Of a stretch of 25,810 nt of DNA, positions 1-7,838 are shown in pieces. The notes under the pieces are model-generated. The model was not told the origin of the DNA, ran no database searches, and was given only the letters and a program-made list of their open reading frames with translations. Source of the DNA: Verrucomicrobiia bacterium. GTDB lineage: Bacteria; Verrucomicrobiota; Verrucomicrobiia; JABWAM01. The position numbers and the translations under genes are program-made. Where the stretch lies: the NCBI GenBank assembly GCA_013360985.1, contig JABWAM010000007.1, positions 1 to 25,810 on the forward strand, written 5' to 3'. The stretch's first letter is position 1, and each line of letters starts with the position of its first letter.

Positions 1-741
1 CGGAGGAGGCGCCTGAAGTTTGACCGTCGGCGCGTTGGTGTCGGCGCCCGGCATCGTTTGCAGTTTGACGGTGGGCGCGGGGGCGCCGGGAGGAGGGGGC
101 GCCGCCATCTTGACGGTGGGCGCGGCGCCCGGTTTTGCGGGTCCCGCGGAAGGCACACCGGAAGCGGAGGGCGTCTTAGGCGCCGTCGGAGGAAGCGGGG
201 ACACGCTCGATGGCCGAGGCGCCAGCGGCGGTGGAGGGATTTGCGCGGTTTCGCGAGTCTTGGTGATCGAGCCCGGCGGCCCCGAAGGAGACGTCACGGG
301 AGGCGACGGAGGTTTGGGAGGAGCGCCGGGAGGTGCAGTGGGAGATTTTGGCGGAGCGCCGGGAGGCGGCGGAGGAGGCGGCGGTGGTTGAGCGGCGGAT
401 GGAGGAGGCGGGGGAAGCGCGGAAGCGGGCTTCGGAGTGAGGATGGTCGAGCCGGTGCCGGTCGCCGGCGCCGGCGGCGGTTTGGGGGCGATTCCTGCGG
501 GGGGCGGCGCGGGAATTGGAGGACGCGCGGCGGACGGCGGAGGCGACGAGGGCGGAGGCGCGCCGGGGGGCGTCTGGGCCTTGCGAAGAAGGCTGGGCGG
601 CAGGCTGATCCTCACCGTTTCTTTGCGCTGTCCCGGCGACGGCGGCGCGGGAGGCTGGCCAGACGAGGAGTTCTGCAAATCGGTTTTCCGCATCGGGTCC
701 TTGGATCCTGGCGGCGGAGGAGGAGGGGGAGGCGTGGCCAT
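1..741 (-). CDS. Proline-rich TVKL-repeat protein, 5' part only
   Basis: An ATG at 741 opens a frame that stays open to the left edge, giving 247 codons with no stop, so the C-terminal part lies outside the window. The protein begins MATPPPPPPPPG and is extremely rich in proline, alanine and serine. It has a short charged patch near residues 40-50 (KETVRISLPPSLLRKAQ), then long PPP/APP tracts. Near the window edge there are three spaced copies of a short motif, APTVKM, APTVKL and APTVKL, about 15-16 residues apart, and related sequences such as RETAQI occur earlier. No signal peptide is seen at the N-terminus, so it looks cytoplasmic or membrane-tethered by a distal segment. From memory, proteins with this ETVRI...APTVKL style occur in Verrucomicrobiota; function is not known to me. 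The opposite strand also has open glycine/arginine-rich frames here, but those lack plausible protein character. It sits just downstream of the efflux operon but has its own candidate promoter. Confidence 0.72.
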   Translation of the reverse strand, partial: MATPPPPPPPPGSKDPMRKTDLQNSSSGQPPAPPSPGQRKETVRISLPPSLLRKAQTPPGAPPPSSPPPSAARPPIPAPPPAGIAPKPPPAPATGTGSTILTPKPASALPPPPPSAAQPPPPPPPPPGAPPKSPTAPPGAPPKPPSPPVTSPSGPPGSITKTRETAQIPPPPLAPRPSSVSPLPPTAPKTPSASGVPSAGPAKPGAAPTVKMAAPPPPGAPAPTVKLQTMPGADTNAPTVKLQAPPP

Positions 742-759
742 AAGTCGTTGCCTGCGAGC

Positions 760-789
760 AGAATACTGAAATCGAGCGAAACGAGTCAA
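760..789 (-). promoter_or_regulatory. Candidate sigma70 promoter of the proline-rich gene
   Basis: Reading the minus strand, TTGACT (789-784, five of six consensus bases) is separated by 18 bases from TATTCT (765-760, four of six). The -10 box ends 18 bases before the ATG at 741, so the predicted leader is only about a dozen bases. This is a pattern match, not a mapped start. Confidence 0.5.
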
Positions 790-802
790 ACGAGATTTTT
801 CT

Positions 803-3800
803 TCACTTTGCGGAGACGGTTGCCGGGGGGGGCTTGGCGGCGTCGGGATGCAGCGAACGGCGGAAGAGGGGGATGCGATCGAGGACTTTTTCTTGGAAGG
901 TCTCCAACTCGAGGAAGATCACCGGGGTGATGTAGAGCGTGATCACCTGAGAGACCAGCAGTCCGCCGACGATGCAGAGACCGAGTGGACGGCGGGATTC
1001 CCCGTCGTTGCCGTAGCCGAAGGCGATCGGCAGCGCACCCATGAGGGCGGCAAAGGTCGTCATGATGATCGGGCGAAAGCGTTCCATGCAGGCCTCTTTC
1101 GTCGCCGCGACGCGGTCCATGCCTTCGTTCATCCGCTGGAGCGCGAAGTCCACGATCATGATGCCGTTTTTCTTGACGATCCCCATGAGGAGAAAGAGGC
1201 CGACGTAGCCATAGAGCGAAAGCTCGGCGCGGAAGAGGAGCAGGGTCAACAGTCCGCCGACGAGAGCGACGGGGAGCGCCGAGAGGACCGTGAGCGGATG
1301 GAGGTAGCTTTCGTAAAGGATGCCGAGGAGCACGTACATGACGAATGCGGCGACGAAGAGGAGAATGAGGAGGGAACGAACGGCTTCGCGGAAGGTCTGG
1401 GCTTCGCCCATAAAAGCGCGCAACAAGGTTGGATCGAGCGTTTCGTCGGCCAGTTGGGAGACCTTCTGGGTGATGTCGCCGATCGGAGCGCCGGGGGCGA
1501 GATCGAAAAAGAGGGTGACGGCGATGAATTGGTTGAGGTGATTGACCGACTGCGGCCCGATGGAGGGGCGCCATTCGGCGACGGCGTCCAAGGGGACGAT
1601 GCCGCCGTTCGAGGAGTTGAGCCAGAGGTGGGAGAGGTCTTCGGGACGCTTGCTGAAGTCGGCTTCGGTTTCGATGATCACCTGATATTGCTGGAGCGGT
1701 TCCTTGATGAGATAGATGTAGTTTTGGGAGTAAGCGTTGCGGAGGGTGCTCTCGACGGCGCTTGCGGTGATTCCGTAGGTCGACGATGGATCGCGTTTGA
1801 GATCGATGGCGAGCTGAGGGGTGTCGAGGTGGAGGTCCGAGGAGGCGAAGAGCACGCCGGGGATTTGTCGGATTTTGTTGAGCAAGGCTTCCGCGCCCGA
1901 GTAGACCTTGTCGCGGTCGGGTCCGGAGATGGCAAAGGCGTATTGCCCCTGGTTCTGGCTGGCGGCGCCCGTGCTGATGGAAAGAACGGGGTTGGGGCGC
2001 ACCGCGGGGAAGATCCCTGGGATCTGAAAGAGTTGACCGGCGAGTTGTTGGGAAACGGCGGCAATCGGAGGGCGTTCGCTCCGTTTCTTGAGAAAGCCGA
2101 GCACGAAACCCTGCGAGGAGGGGAGAAACTGCCCGAGGTTGACGAGGGTCAGGCCTTTGTCCAGGGCGGGGTTCTCCTGCATAACCCGGTCGATCTGCGC
2201 TTGGTAGGCCTTCATCTGGTCCGGAGAGGTATCGTCGGCGGCGAGAAAGATGCCTCGGATGAATCCGCTGTCGCCAATCGGCAGAAAGGTCTTGGGGAGG
2301 AGGGCGAAAAACCAGAGGGTGCCGACGAGGCAGAGGATCCAGATCGCGAAGGAGAGCACGGGATGACGCAGCGCGAAGCTGAGGCTGCGATGGTAGTGGC
2401 GCAGAACGATCTCCATCACGCGATTCGTCGCGCGTTCCATCCAGGCCTCTCCGCCCGCCTTGTGCTCCGAGAGCATCCGCGCGCACATGAGCGGCGTGAG
2501 GGTGAGGGAGACGACGCCGCTGGCGAGGATCGCGATGATGATGGTCATGGCGAACTCTTGGAAGACGCGCCCAATGATTCCCGACATGAAAACGAGCGGG
2601 AGAAAGACCACGGCGAGGCTCACGGTCATCGTGAAGATGGTGAAGCTGATCTCCCGGACGCTGCGAATGGCGGCGTCGGTCGCCTTCATGCCGTCCTGCA
2701 TGAGGCGCACGGTGTTTTCGAGGAAGACGATCGCGTCGTCCACGAGGAATCCCACGGCAAGGGTCAGCGCCATCAGGGAGAGGTTGTCGAGGCTGTAACC
2801 CAGCAGGCGCATCCCGATGAAGGTGAGGACCATGGACATCGGCATGGCCACGGCGGGGATGATCGTATCGCTCGCCCTCCCCAAGAAGACGAAGATCACG
2901 AGGATCACGAGCGCGAACGCGATGAGGAGGGTTTCCTTCACGTCGTTGACCGAGGCCACGATGGTCTGCGAACGATCGTAGATGGGGACGAGGTCCATCG
3001 ATCTCGGCAGGGTCGCGCGGATCGAGGGCATAAGGTCTTTGATGCGCTTAGAGACATCGACCGCGTTGGCGCCGGCGGCGCGGCTGACGGCAAGCACGAC
3101 GTTTTCCGGGATGCGGCCCTCGAAGCCGCGCATCCAGAAGGTCTTGCGCATGTGCTTCATCTGCTGGCCGTCAGTGCAGGTGGCGACATCCTTGAGGCGG
3201 ACGGGCGCTCCATGGCGGTAGGCGATGATGAGATCGGCGTACTCCGCGCTGTCGGCCAATTGGGCCTTTGGGCTGAGGATCCGCGAGACATGAGGGCCGT
3301 CCATCTGGCCGACGCCGGTCATCGAGGTGCCGTTTTGGACCGCTCGGGCGAGGTCCTGCAAGGTGAGGCCGCGCGCGGTGAGGTCCTGCGGACGCGCAGA
3401 AATTCGAACGGCGCGCGGCGTTCCGTATACGGCGACTTGGGAAACGCCTTCGAGGATGCTGATGCGCTGCGCGATCTGGGTGTAGGCGTAGTCGTAGAGT
3501 TGCGTTTCCGTATGTGTCGCGCTGGTGAGTGCGAGATACGCAATCGGCGCGTCATTCGGGTTCGTCTTCGTGAAGACCGGTGGAGAAGGAAGGTCCGTGG
3601 GGAGACTACCGGAGGCGCGAGTGATCGCGGCCTGGACGTCGGTGGCGGCGGCGTCAATCTCTTTCGAGAGGCTGAACTGGAGGACGAGCGAGCAGTTTCC
3701 CTGGGTGCTGGAGGAGGTGACGACTTCCAGGCCGGGAATTTGCATGAACTGCTGTTCGAGAGGCGTCGCGATGTTGGCGGCGACCGTTTCCGGGGAAGCG

Positions 3801-3958
3801 CCGGGGTAGCCGACGCGGACCTGGATCACCGGATAATCCACAGCCGGCAGGTCGTTGACCGGGAGTTGTTGGTAGCAGAGGACGCCGAAGAGGACCGCCG
3901 AGACCGTCAAGAGGAGGGTCATGACCGGTCGACGGATGAAAACTTCGGCGGGGCTCAT
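803..3958 (-). CDS. RND efflux pump inner-membrane subunit (AcrB/MdtB/MdtC family)
   Basis: This is a 1051-residue proton-driven resistance-nodulation-division transporter, the usual length for the hydrophobe/amphiphile efflux (HAE1) family. It works in the inner membrane as the pump of a tripartite exporter. The N-terminus (FIRRPVMTLLLTVSAVLFG) is the typical first membrane helix, followed by the porter-domain signature around residues 35-75 (DLPAVDYPVIQVRVGYPGAS, ATPLEQQ). The transmembrane-4 segment carries the paired aspartates D407 and D408 within GFLVDDAIVFLENT, matching the AcrB proton-relay positions. The second half has the GIVKKNGIMIVDFAL motif typical of the family. Overall wording is closest to the MdtB/MdtC branch, but substrate cannot be read from sequence. 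The gene follows the adaptor gene after 31 bases, and is the last gene of the three-gene operon. A long open frame on the other strand is an artefact of GC-rich codons. Confidence 0.96.
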   Translation of the reverse strand: MSPAEVFIRRPVMTLLLTVSAVLFGVLCYQQLPVNDLPAVDYPVIQVRVGYPGASPETVAANIATPLEQQFMQIPGLEVVTSSSTQGNCSLVLQFSLSKEIDAAATDVQAAITRASGSLPTDLPSPPVFTKTNPNDAPIAYLALTSATHTETQLYDYAYTQIAQRISILEGVSQVAVYGTPRAVRISARPQDLTARGLTLQDLARAVQNGTSMTGVGQMDGPHVSRILSPKAQLADSAEYADLIIAYRHGAPVRLKDVATCTDGQQMKHMRKTFWMRGFEGRIPENVVLAVSRAAGANAVDVSKRIKDLMPSIRATLPRSMDLVPIYDRSQTIVASVNDVKETLLIAFALVILVIFVFLGRASDTIIPAVAMPMSMVLTFIGMRLLGYSLDNLSLMALTLAVGFLVDDAIVFLENTVRLMQDGMKATDAAIRSVREISFTIFTMTVSLAVVFLPLVFMSGIIGRVFQEFAMTIIIAILASGVVSLTLTPLMCARMLSEHKAGGEAWMERATNRVMEIVLRHYHRSLSFALRHPVLSFAIWILCLVGTLWFFALLPKTFLPIGDSGFIRGIFLAADDTSPDQMKAYQAQIDRVMQENPALDKGLTLVNLGQFLPSSQGFVLGFLKKRSERPPIAAVSQQLAGQLFQIPGIFPAVRPNPVLSISTGAASQNQGQYAFAISGPDRDKVYSGAEALLNKIRQIPGVLFASSDLHLDTPQLAIDLKRDPSSTYGITASAVESTLRNAYSQNYIYLIKEPLQQYQVIIETEADFSKRPEDLSHLWLNSSNGGIVPLDAVAEWRPSIGPQSVNHLNQFIAVTLFFDLAPGAPIGDITQKVSQLADETLDPTLLRAFMGEAQTFREAVRSLLILLFVAAFVMYVLLGILYESYLHPLTVLSALPVALVGGLLTLLLFRAELSLYGYVGLFLLMGIVKKNGIMIVDFALQRMNEGMDRVAATKEACMERFRPIIMTTFAALMGALPIAFGYGNDGESRRPLGLCIVGGLLVSQVITLYITPVIFLELETFQEKVLDRIPLFRRSLHPDAAKPPPATVSAK

Positions 3959-3989
3959 CGGGGGACGCGCGGCGCGGAGAGGGGCGACA

Positions 3990-5144
3990 TCAAGCCTTTG
4001 GCTTTTCGTGAGGAGCGTTTGGCGGGGTTTTCGGCATGGCCTCGGCGTCCATCACCTTGATGCCGGGGGCAAGCATGATCTGGCCGCCGACGACCACGCG
4101 TTCGCCCGCTTTGAGCCCTTCCAGGATGACCACGCGGTCTTCATACGTTTGGCCGGTCCGCACAACTCGCAAATCGAGGGTCATCTCCGGCGTGACCACA
4201 TAGACGTAGGCGCCCATTTGTCCCGTTTTGACGGCGTCCGAGGGGACGAGCCGCGCGCCCGGAAGCGTGTCGAGCGTGAGGCGGACATTGACGAATTGTT
4301 CCGGCCAGAGTCCGCGGTCCGCGTTGGGGATGATGGCGCGCAACTTGACGGTTCCCGCGCCGGCTTGGACGGTGTTGTCAATGACGAGGAGTTCCCCTTC
4401 CCGCGGCGCTTGATTGGGGCCGAGCGGAGTCACATGGACCTTGAGGCGCGCCTTGCTTGCGAGGGTTTTGACGTCGGCGAGATCGCGTTCGACGATGGGG
4501 AAATCGGCGTAGATGGGATCGAGGCTGTTGAGCCGCACGAGCGGTTGGAGGGCGCCGGCGGAGACGACGTTGCCTTGGTCCACCAACAGGACGCCGACGC
4601 GGCCGGCGACGGGGGCGCGCACGACGCAAAAGTCGCGATGGATGCGAGCCGTTTCCACGGCGGCCTGATCGGCCTTCGTCTGCGCCTTGAGCGCGTCCAC
4701 TTCGCTCGAAAGCGCTTCGAAGTCCTGCTGGGAAATGAAGTTGCCCGGAAGAAGTTCGCGCGAGCGATTCAACTGGGCCTCCTTCGACTTGAGCTGCGCC
4801 TGATGCGCGGCGAGATCCGCCTGCGCGCGGTCGAGGGCCGCTTGATAGGGGCGCGGATCGATGGTGAACAGCGGCGCGCCCGCCGCGACCTCCTGCCCTT
4901 GCTGGAAATGAATTTCGGTGATCTGGCCGGAGACCTGCGCCACGATCGCGACTGAAGCGACCGGCACGCAGCGGCCAATCGAATCCACGTAGCGGGCGAC
5001 GTCGCGTTGCTCCACGGTGGCGATGCGCACGGGACGGGGGGGCATCGCCGGCGGTGGAGGGGGGCGCCCGCATCCGTTGACGAGGGACAAAGCCGCGGCG
5101 AAGGCGGCGGTTCGGAGGAGGGGGGCGACTGCGGGGATCTTCAT
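3990..5144 (-). CDS. RND efflux periplasmic adaptor lipoprotein (membrane fusion protein)
   Basis: The 384-residue protein is the adaptor joining the RND pump to the outer-membrane channel. Residues 1-25 form a lipoprotein signal (MKIPAVAPLL then a hydrophobic run ending LVNGC), so Cys25 is the likely lipidated residue. A proline linker (PPPPPAMPPRP) follows. Next are the first half of a lipoyl/barrel-sandwich domain (ATVEQRDVARYVDSIG; AQVSGQITEIHFQQGQEVAAGAPLF, with DPRPYQAAL), an alpha-helical hairpin rich in Ala/Gln/Glu around residues 90-150, and the second lipoyl half (VRAPVAGRVGVLLVDQGNVV). The C-terminal beta-barrel and membrane-proximal domains complete it. An in-frame extension upstream is open but would lie inside the preceding gene, so the ATG at 5144 is chosen. 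This ATG overlaps the stop of the preceding gene by four bases (ATGA), which implies translational coupling. Confidence 0.95.
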   Translation of the reverse strand: MKIPAVAPLLRTAAFAAALSLVNGCGRPPPPPAMPPRPVRIATVEQRDVARYVDSIGRCVPVASVAIVAQVSGQITEIHFQQGQEVAAGAPLFTIDPRPYQAALDRAQADLAAHQAQLKSKEAQLNRSRELLPGNFISQQDFEALSSEVDALKAQTKADQAAVETARIHRDFCVVRAPVAGRVGVLLVDQGNVVSAGALQPLVRLNSLDPIYADFPIVERDLADVKTLASKARLKVHVTPLGPNQAPREGELLVIDNTVQAGAGTVKLRAIIPNADRGLWPEQFVNVRLTLDTLPGARLVPSDAVKTGQMGAYVYVVTPEMTLDLRVVRTGQTYEDRVVILEGLKAGERVVVGGQIMLAPGIKVMDAEAMPKTPPNAPHEKPKA

Positions 5145-6760
5145 GGGTTCGGAGATTGAAGCTCCGCCGAGTCGACAGCCGCGGCGCGGCGGGCCACGGG
5201 GGGCGAAGCTTTCGGAGGCGGGAGCAGGGCGCCCGTGGCGTTCGCGAGGCGCGCGGCGGCGAGGAATAGATCGCTTCGCGCGTGGACGTTCTGCGCCGTC
5301 GCCGAAGAAAGGTCGTTCTGGGTGCCGAGGAGATCGAGGACGCTGTTGAGTCCCGACTTGTAGCCGATCTGCGTCGCATCGAAGGAACGGCGGGAGGCGT
5401 CGAGGAGGAGTTGGCTCGCGGCGAACTTTTTGGCGGCGGTTTGCACGCCGCTGTAGGCGATGACGACCTCGGCGATCGCGGAGAGTTCGGCGTTGGCGAG
5501 GTCCGCCTGCGCGGCGTCGGCGGCGGCGCGCGCCGCCCGCGCTTTGCTCACGAGATGGAGCCCGTCGAAGAGGTCCACGCTCATCACGAGCATCGCCGAC
5601 CCTTGGTTGTAGTGGCTGTCGCCCGAGAAGCTGCGTCCGTTGGCGTTCGCCTTGGCGTCGTAGAAGGTGCGGCTGCCCGACGCCTGAAGAGAGAGGGTGG
5701 GCCAAATCGCTGCGTCGGCCTGGCGCGCCTGGGCTTTGAGCGCGAGCAGGTTCGCGTATTTTGCCGAAAGATCCGGTCGCTGGCGCAGGGCGAGTTCCAC
5801 GAGACGATCCGCTTCGCGATCCAGTACGGCCAACGAGGGCGGCCCCTCCGGCGCGGCGATGGTCAGCGGGGCGTTGGCCGGCATGCCTAAGGCCTTCGCC
5901 AGATTCGCGCGGGAGTCTTGAAGATTCCCGCGCGCGGCTTCGAGGTTGTACACCGCCTGCGCCTGGGTTTGGCGCGCCTGGAGGAGATCGGTTGCGGTCG
6001 CCAATCCCGCGCGGGCTCGCCGCGCGAGCGATTCGAGGGTGGCGTCGGCGAGACGCAGGTTTGCCTCGGCGGCGTGGATCTGCCCCTCGCTTGCGTCGAG
6101 GTGGTAGTAGCTCTCAGTGACGTCGAAGACGACGTCTTGAACGCTCTGGTTGAACTGGAAATTCGACGCGAAGAGCGCTTCACGGGCCGCTTCGAGACCG
6201 GCGTGGCGTCCCCCGAAGTCGAGGAGCAGCCAGGTCAGCGCAAGCTGGGGAGCGCCGATCCACTGATCCACCTCGCTGAAGCCGGGATAGGTGGGCGAAG
6301 TGGCATGGGTAGGGCCTGCGCGTCCGCTGAGGCTCAAGGTGGGCCAGTAAAGACTGCGCGCGACGCCGATTTGCGCGGCAGCCTGGCGGGCCTTCGCCCA
6401 AGCGTGGCGGGTGGCGGGATGCCGTTCCAATGCGAGATCCACGAGCTCGAGGAGACTGAACTTGCGGTCTTTCGAAGGGAGGTTTTCCGCAAGCCCAAAG
6501 GTCGGAAGCGCCCGCGTTTCTCCCGCCGCGCGCGACGAGGGCGCCCACGCTCCGCTCGCGGAGGCAGGCGCCTTCTCTTCGTCGCCGCGTCCCGCAAGCG
6601 CGACGCCTCCCGCGAGCAGGAGGGCGAAGAAAAAGGTTCGGCGCCTCGGCCGGGCGCTCCGTCGCGTCCGCGAAACGGGATGGCTGGGCGCGGGCGTTCG
6701 CGGCCCGAAGAACGGATCAGGTCGAGGAGGAGGCGATAAGAAAGCTTGGGATTCGTTCAC
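5141..6760 (-). CDS. TolC-like outer-membrane efflux factor
   Basis: This encodes the outer-membrane channel of the tripartite efflux system. Two outer-membrane-efflux repeats are visible: the first begins with LLELVDLALERHPATRHAW and ends SLYWPTLSLSG, and the second begins LVELALRQRPDLSAKYANL and ends AAIWPTLSLQASGS. Their helices are rich in Ala, Gln and Leu as expected of the TolC barrel/tunnel. I choose the GTG at 6760 (539 residues) because a good promoter lies at 6776-6804, so the ATG at 6864 would be upstream of transcription. With this start, the N-terminus has about 40 hydrophilic, Pro/Arg-rich residues before a hydrophobic stretch (FFFALLLAGGVALAG, about 43-57), which is unusually long for a signal peptide. 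No closer ATG/GTG/TTG is in frame between. It is the first gene of the operon; its stop overlaps the adaptor start (ATGA). Confidence 0.9.
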   Translation of the reverse strand: MNESQAFLSPPPRPDPFFGPRTPAPSHPVSRTRRSARPRRRTFFFALLLAGGVALAGRGDEEKAPASASGAWAPSSRAAGETRALPTFGLAENLPSKDRKFSLLELVDLALERHPATRHAWAKARQAAAQIGVARSLYWPTLSLSGRAGPTHATSPTYPGFSEVDQWIGAPQLALTWLLLDFGGRHAGLEAAREALFASNFQFNQSVQDVVFDVTESYYHLDASEGQIHAAEANLRLADATLESLARRARAGLATATDLLQARQTQAQAVYNLEAARGNLQDSRANLAKALGMPANAPLTIAAPEGPPSLAVLDREADRLVELALRQRPDLSAKYANLLALKAQARQADAAIWPTLSLQASGSRTFYDAKANANGRSFSGDSHYNQGSAMLVMSVDLFDGLHLVSKARAARAAADAAQADLANAELSAIAEVVIAYSGVQTAAKKFAASQLLLDASRRSFDATQIGYKSGLNSVLDLLGTQNDLSSATAQNVHARSDLFLAAARLANATGALLPPPKASPPVARRAAAVDSAELQSPNP

Positions 6761-6775
6761 GCGCGGAAAGGCTCG

Positions 6776-6804
6776 TTTATAACGAAACGCCCATGAAATC
6801 GCAA
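6776..6804 (-). promoter_or_regulatory. Candidate sigma70 promoter of the efflux operon with overlapping palindrome
   Basis: On the minus strand TTGCGA (6804-6799, four of six consensus bases) is followed after 17 bases by TATAAA (6781-6776, five of six). The -10 hexamer ends 15 bases before the GTG at 6760. A perfect short palindrome, CGTT-TAT-AACG (6774-6784), covers the -10 box, and a wider CGTTT...AAACG pair spans 6774-6789. A repressor could bind here, but no regulator gene is in the window. Confidence 0.55.
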
Positions 6805-6905
6805 TCGCCGGCCGCGCGAACAAGAGGAGATCGCGAGAAATTGTTTGTCGCCAATCGTCCGTCATGGTATTTGATGGATGTTTTCCAATAAAGAAATCTG
6901 TGCCC

Positions 6906-7724
6906 ATGCAAACGCAAATGCCGTGTCGTGAACTGGCCGCCGCGGTGCGCGCCCACTGTCTGCGCATGACGCACCGCGGCAAGAGCGGGCATGTCGGCAG
7001 CATGCTGTCCATGGCCGATCTGTTGGCGGTGCTCTACACGCGCGTCCTGCGGGTGGATCCTCGGCGTCCCGACTGGCCCGATCGCGATCGGTTCATCCTC
7101 AGCAAAGGTCATGGCGGCGGGGCGGTGTACGCGACGTTGGCGGAACTCGGTTTCTTTCCCAAAGAATGGTTGAACACCTATTACCTCGATGACGGTAAAC
7201 TCTCCGGCCACATCAGCCATCACGTGCCGGGGGTGGAGTTCTCGACCGGTTCGTTGGGACATGGGCTGCCGGTGGCGGTCGGGATGGCGCTGGCCGCGCG
7301 TCATGCCGGTAAGCAGCACCGCGTGTTCTGCTTGATGAGCGACGGTGATTGCAACGAAGGCTCGACGTGGGAGGCGATCATGTTCGCCGCGCAGCACAAG
7401 TTCGACAACCTGATCGTCGTGGTGGACTACAATCGCGTCCAAGCGCTGGGGAAGATGGAAGACGTCATCGAGATGGAGCCGTTCACCCGCAAGGTCGAGG
7501 ATTTCGGCTGGGCGGTGCGGACGATTGACGGTCACGACTACCGGCAGATTGAGGAGAGCCTGCGGCAAGTGCCGTTCGTGGCCGGCAAGCCCTCGTGGCT
7601 GCTCGCGCGGACGACCAAAGGCAAAGGGGTGAGCTGGATGGAGAACACCGTGTCCTGCCATTACGGCTCAGTCAACGACGAACAACTGATGAAAGCGTTG
7701 CGGGAATTGGGAGTCCAGCCATGA
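6906..7724 (+). CDS. Transketolase, N-terminal subunit (ThDP-binding half)
   Basis: The 272-residue protein corresponds to the first half of transketolase, the diphosphate-binding side of the thiamine diphosphate (ThDP) site. Visible motifs are HRGKSGHVGS (23-32), SKGHG (66-70), SLGHGLP (116-122), and the ThDP/Mg motif beginning SDGDCNEGS at 145 and ending with the Asn of VDYN at 176. Split transketolases of this size work as heterodimeric pairs with a separate C-terminal subunit, which is the next gene. They transfer two-carbon ketol units, but in gene clusters like this one they can serve a specialised pathway instead of the pentose phosphate cycle. The ATG at 6906 is preferred; an in-frame ATG at 6864 would add 14 residues that do not look like the family. 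No clear Shine-Dalgarno sequence is seen. It is divergent from the efflux operon and starts the five-gene plus-strand cluster. Confidence 0.95.
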   Translation: MQTQMPCRELAAAVRAHCLRMTHRGKSGHVGSMLSMADLLAVLYTRVLRVDPRRPDWPDRDRFILSKGHGGGAVYATLAELGFFPKEWLNTYYLDDGKLSGHISHHVPGVEFSTGSLGHGLPVAVGMALAARHAGKQHRVFCLMSDGDCNEGSTWEAIMFAAQHKFDNLIVVVDYNRVQALGKMEDVIEMEPFTRKVEDFGWAVRTIDGHDYRQIEESLRQVPFVAGKPSWLLARTTKGKGVSWMENTVSCHYGSVNDEQLMKALRELGVQP

Positions 7725-7745
7725 GGAACAGCCGTTCCAATGATC

Positions 7746-7816
7746 GTAGCCGCGTTCGCCAGAACGCGACGGGTGTGAAGCTCTCAACTGGACCGCGTTC
7801 TGGCGAACGCGGCTAC
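7746..7816. repeat. REP-like inverted hairpin pair (REPIN candidate)
   Basis: Two 23-base arms (7746-7768 and 7794-7816) are perfect reverse complements separated by 25 bases. Each arm begins from its outer end with GTAGC followed by a small internal hairpin: stem CGCGTTC/GAACGCG with a four-base loop (GCCA on the left, TGGC on the right). A 5' GTAG tetranucleotide followed by a palindrome, arranged as an inverted doublet, is the known organisation of repetitive extragenic palindromes mobilised by REP-associated tyrosine transposases. The element fills most of the gap between the two transketolase genes. No transposase gene is in the window, and no second copy was seen. Confidence 0.75.
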
Positions 7817-7838
7817 AAAATCAACACGACGGCCTAAC

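Noticed and set aside
58..930. Arginine/glycine-rich frame on the plus strand
   Set aside because: It is the antisense image of the proline-rich minus-strand gene and of the end of the RND gene; composition is explained by GC-rich repeats.
848..4060. A 1070-codon open frame on the plus strand opposite the RND pump gene
   Set aside because: Its translation is acidic, Glu/Asp/Gly/Arg-heavy text without family resemblance, and the minus strand encodes a clear RND pump. Long antisense frames are expected with strongly GC-biased third positions.
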